Shown: one piece after another, positions 4,791 through 6,494 of the stretch | Numbering within the stretch: the first letter of the stretch is position 1 | How the letters are laid out: each line of letters opens with the position of its first letter | Origin: an uncultured Collinsella sp. | Lineage (GTDB): Bacteria; Actinomycetota; Coriobacteriia; Coriobacteriales; Coriobacteriaceae | Direction: 5' to 3' | DNA: 6,494 nucleotides | Assembly (NCBI GenBank): GCA_900549245.1 | Contig: URNQ01000107.1 | Location: forward strand, 1 to 6,494 | Position numbers and translations under genes: made by a program | Notes under the pieces: model-generated | What the model was told of the DNA's origin: nothing | Seen by the model: the letters and a program-made list of their open reading frames with translations, nothing else | The model's database searches: none

Positions 4791-5750
4791 ATGGGTTTCA
4801 CGATTCTTGGAACGGGCTCGGCGCTTCCTAAGCGCAGTGTTTCCAATGACGAGCTGTCCGAGTTCCTTGATACCTCGGATGAGTGGATTTTTACCCGCAC
4901 AGGTATCAAGAGCCGCCATGTGTGCACCACCGAGTCACTCGACGACCTTGCCGTAGCGGCGAGCGAGCGGGCACTCCAGGTGTCCGGAATCGACGCGAGC
5001 CAGCTGGATCTGATCGTCTGCTCGACGACGACGGGTGACCACCTTGTTCCCGCTGAGGCATGTGCCGTTGCTGAGCGACTAGGCGCGACGTGCCCTGCCT
5101 TCGACGTTTCGGCGGCCTGCGCCGGCTTCGTATTTGCGCTCGATGTCGCCGAGGGCTATATCGCCCGGGGTCGTGCCAAGCGCGTGCTTATCGTTGCTGC
5201 CGAGCAGATGACGCGTGCGCTCGACTGGACCGACCGCGCCACCTGCGTGCTCTTTGGCGATGGGGCAGGCGCTGCAGTGATTGGGGCTGGGGGAGACAGC
5301 CCCCTTGCCGTTGAGCTTTCGACGGCGCCCGACGTCGAGACGTTGCGTGTTCCCGGTCTGGTCGGCACCTCGCCGTTTAAGGCCTCCGCAGATAGCGAGA
5401 GCGTGCTGTCCATGAATGGCCGCCGCGTGTTCAAGTTCGGCGTCAACGCCATCTGCGACACGGTCCATAAGCTTGCGAGCGATGCGGGCATTTCGGTCGA
5501 GGACATCGACCATTTTGTATTCCATCAGGCTAACGAACGAATCCTGAGTCAGGCGGTCAAGCGCCTCGGTGTGCCAGACGAGCGCGTGGTTCGAACGCTA
5601 CGCGAGACCGGCAACATTTCGAGCGCCTGCATTCCCTTTGCGCTTGACCGGCTGGCACGCACTGACGTACTGAATGCGGGCGACACCATCGCCCTCGTTG
5701 GATTTGGCGCCGGCCTGGATATAGGTGGCTATCTACTTCGTTGGAAGTAG
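4791..5750 (+). CDS. fabH: 3-oxoacyl-ACP synthase III (beta-ketoacyl-ACP synthase III)
   Basis: FabH starts type II fatty acid synthesis by condensing a short acyl-CoA with malonyl-ACP, so it sets the primer and often the branching of membrane lipids. The 319-residue product is close to the E. coli length. The thiolase-fold catalytic triad is present: Cys110 in VSAACAGF, His245 in FHQAN and Asn275 in GNISSAC. The N-terminal SDEWIFTRTGI (29-39), DGAGAAVIG (157-165) and the C-terminal GFGAGL are typical. The Asn-containing loop reads NISSAC, where NTSAAS is common, so Thr becomes Ile and Ser becomes Cys. That might affect primer choice but leaves catalytic residues intact. The ATG at 4791 has AAAGGAGG 6 nt upstream; a longer frame from 4734 would run through operator copy 2. 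It is the first gene of the fabH-acpP-fabK cluster, divergent from birA. Confidence 0.95.
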   Translation: MGFTILGTGSALPKRSVSNDELSEFLDTSDEWIFTRTGIKSRHVCTTESLDDLAVAASERALQVSGIDASQLDLIVCSTTTGDHLVPAEACAVAERLGATCPAFDVSAACAGFVFALDVAEGYIARGRAKRVLIVAAEQMTRALDWTDRATCVLFGDGAGAAVIGAGGDSPLAVELSTAPDVETLRVPGLVGTSPFKASADSESVLSMNGRRVFKFGVNAICDTVHKLASDAGISVEDIDHFVFHQANERILSQAVKRLGVPDERVVRTLRETGNISSACIPFALDRLARTDVLNAGDTIALVGFGAGLDIGGYLLRWK

Positions 5751-5802
5751 TCGCACATAGGAAATAAAAACGCCCCTAGGGCACAAACAAAGGAGAACTA
5801 CC

Positions 5803-6039
5803 ATGGCAGATCAGAAGACCTTCGAGCGCGTTTGCGACGTTATCCGCGAGACCGCTGGCCTTGACGACGTCGAGATGAAGCCCGAGTCCACGCTCGAGGA
5901 GATTGGTCTCGACAGTCTGGGCACCGTCGAGATCCTCGTCGCCGTCGAGGATGAGTTTGGCATCCAGCTCGATACCGAGGAGAACCCCAAGACGGTCGGC
6001 GAGTTCGCCGATACGGTCGAGGCGGCATTGGAGAAGTAG
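5803..6039 (+). CDS. acpP: Acyl carrier protein
   Basis: The protein carries growing acyl chains as thioesters on a 4'-phosphopantetheine arm, shuttling them among the soluble cytosolic enzymes of type II fatty acid synthesis. The 78-residue product is small and acidic, with the attachment Ser38 in the conserved motif GLDSLGTVE (35-43), at the head of helix II. AAAGGAG lies 7 nt before the ATG. The gap to fabH is 52 nt and contains only a very small palindrome (GCCC-CTA-GGGC, 5773-5783), too short to call a terminator. Its codons are more strongly biased to C and G endings than those of birA, as expected for an abundant protein. The location between fabH and fabK supports the fatty acid synthesis ACP rather than a polyketide or lipoteichoic acid carrier. 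Confidence 0.95.
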   Translation: MADQKTFERVCDVIRETAGLDDVEMKPESTLEEIGLDSLGTVEILVAVEDEFGIQLDTEENPKTVGEFADTVEAALEK

Positions 6040-6041
6040 TG

Positions 6042-6494
6042 ATGCTCAAGTCTCCTCTCTGCGATCTACTCGGCATCGAAAAGCCCGTGTTCCAGGGCGG
6101 TATGGCTTGGATTGCCGACGCCTCGCTGGCGTCCGCTGTGTCCGAGGCGGGCGGCTTGGGGATTATCGCGGCCATGAACGCCGACGCCAACTGGCTGCGC
6201 GACCAGATTCACGAGCTGCGCGCCAGGACGGATAAGCCCTTTGGCGTCAACGTCATGCTCATGAGCCCGTTTGCCGACGAGGTCGCGCAGGTCGTGATTG
6301 ACGAGCGAGTGCCGGTCGTCGTGACAGGCGCCGGAAATCCCACCAAGTACATGAAGGCGTGGAACGAGGCGGGCATCAAGGTCATCCCGGTTGTTGCATC
6401 TGTGGCGCTGGCGCGTCTCGTGGCGCGTCGCGGAGCCACTGCCGTGGTTGCCGAGGGCACCGAATCAGGCGGCCATATTGGCGAGACGTATCGC
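6042..6494 (+). CDS. fabK: Enoyl-ACP reductase II, N-terminal part (runs off the window)
   Basis: FabK is an FMN-dependent enoyl-ACP reductase that does the last step of each elongation cycle; it is unrelated in fold to FabI and not inhibited by triclosan. The window holds 151 residues of a family usually a little over 300 long. Visible are the N-terminal QGGMAWIAD (18-26) at the flavin site, GGLGIIAA (37-44), FGVNVM, and EGTESGGHIG (138-147), whose His145 matches the conserved catalytic His of characterised FabK. The ATG follows the acpP stop by 2 nt, and an in-frame GTG at 6039 overlaps that stop. GGAG at 6030-6033 inside acpP serves as the ribosome binding site, so translation is probably coupled. 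A nitronate monooxygenase is the alternative family member, but the fabH-acpP context favours FabK. Confidence 0.85.
   Translation, partial: MLKSPLCDLLGIEKPVFQGGMAWIADASLASAVSEAGGLGIIAAMNADANWLRDQIHELRARTDKPFGVNVMLMSPFADEVAQVVIDERVPVVVTGAGNPTKYMKAWNEAGIKVIPVVASVALARLVARRGATAVVAEGTESGGHIGETYR

Noticed and set aside
5698..5725. TTGGAT-16-TATAGG as an internal promoter for acpP
   Set aside because: It lies inside the fabH coding end, with weak matches (3/6 and 4/6). Without expression data it is not distinguishable from chance.

Overview
The window looks like part of a bacterial chromosome of moderately high GC content, with housekeeping genes whose codons mostly end in C or G. It shows no mobile elements, tRNA, rRNA or CRISPR. 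The mix of a GC-rich translation operon with a Firmicutes-style type II fatty acid cluster (fabH-acpP-fabK) would fit an actinobacterium of the class Coriobacteriia (Collinsella/Olsenella-like). That placement is inference from gene content and composition, not from a database comparison.

Layout. Positions 1-309 are non-coding. They hold a strong inverted repeat (11-48), a terminator-like hairpin with an overlapping alternative pairing (77-132), a good housekeeping-sigma promoter (TTGACG-17-TATCCT, 188-216) and a leader hairpin (232-256). The str operon follows on the + strand: rpsL (S12), rpsG (S7), fusA (EF-G) and rpsJ (S10), closed by a textbook intrinsic terminator at 3744-3784. There is no tuf after fusA, and rpsJ stands alone rather than heading an S10 operon. 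Both rpsL and rpsJ start with TTG. Convergent to this operon lies birA (3838-4614, - strand), a single-domain biotin-protein ligase. Divergent from birA is a fatty acid synthesis cluster: fabH, acpP and the first half of fabK, which runs off the right edge.

How the parts work together. The first four genes make translation machinery: two decoding-region small-subunit proteins, the translocase, and S10, which in other bacteria is also the antitermination factor NusE. The right-hand genes start each acyl chain (FabH), carry it (AcpP) and reduce it (FabK). BirA would biotinylate the AccB subunit of acetyl-CoA carboxylase, which supplies malonyl-CoA. The 176-bp birA-fabH spacer carries two nearly identical 19-bp copies (18/19 matches) of an imperfect palindrome, 48 bp apart. 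This is the most interesting element here: a candidate operator pair for an unidentified lipid or biotin regulator.

Other points: S12 carries Arg at position 88, where Lys is the usual residue and K88R is a known streptomycin-resistance change. The EF-G G4 motif reads NKYD instead of the common NKMD. Several intercistronic hairpins in the str operon are candidate regulatory RNA structures. I found no clearly novel multi-gene system.
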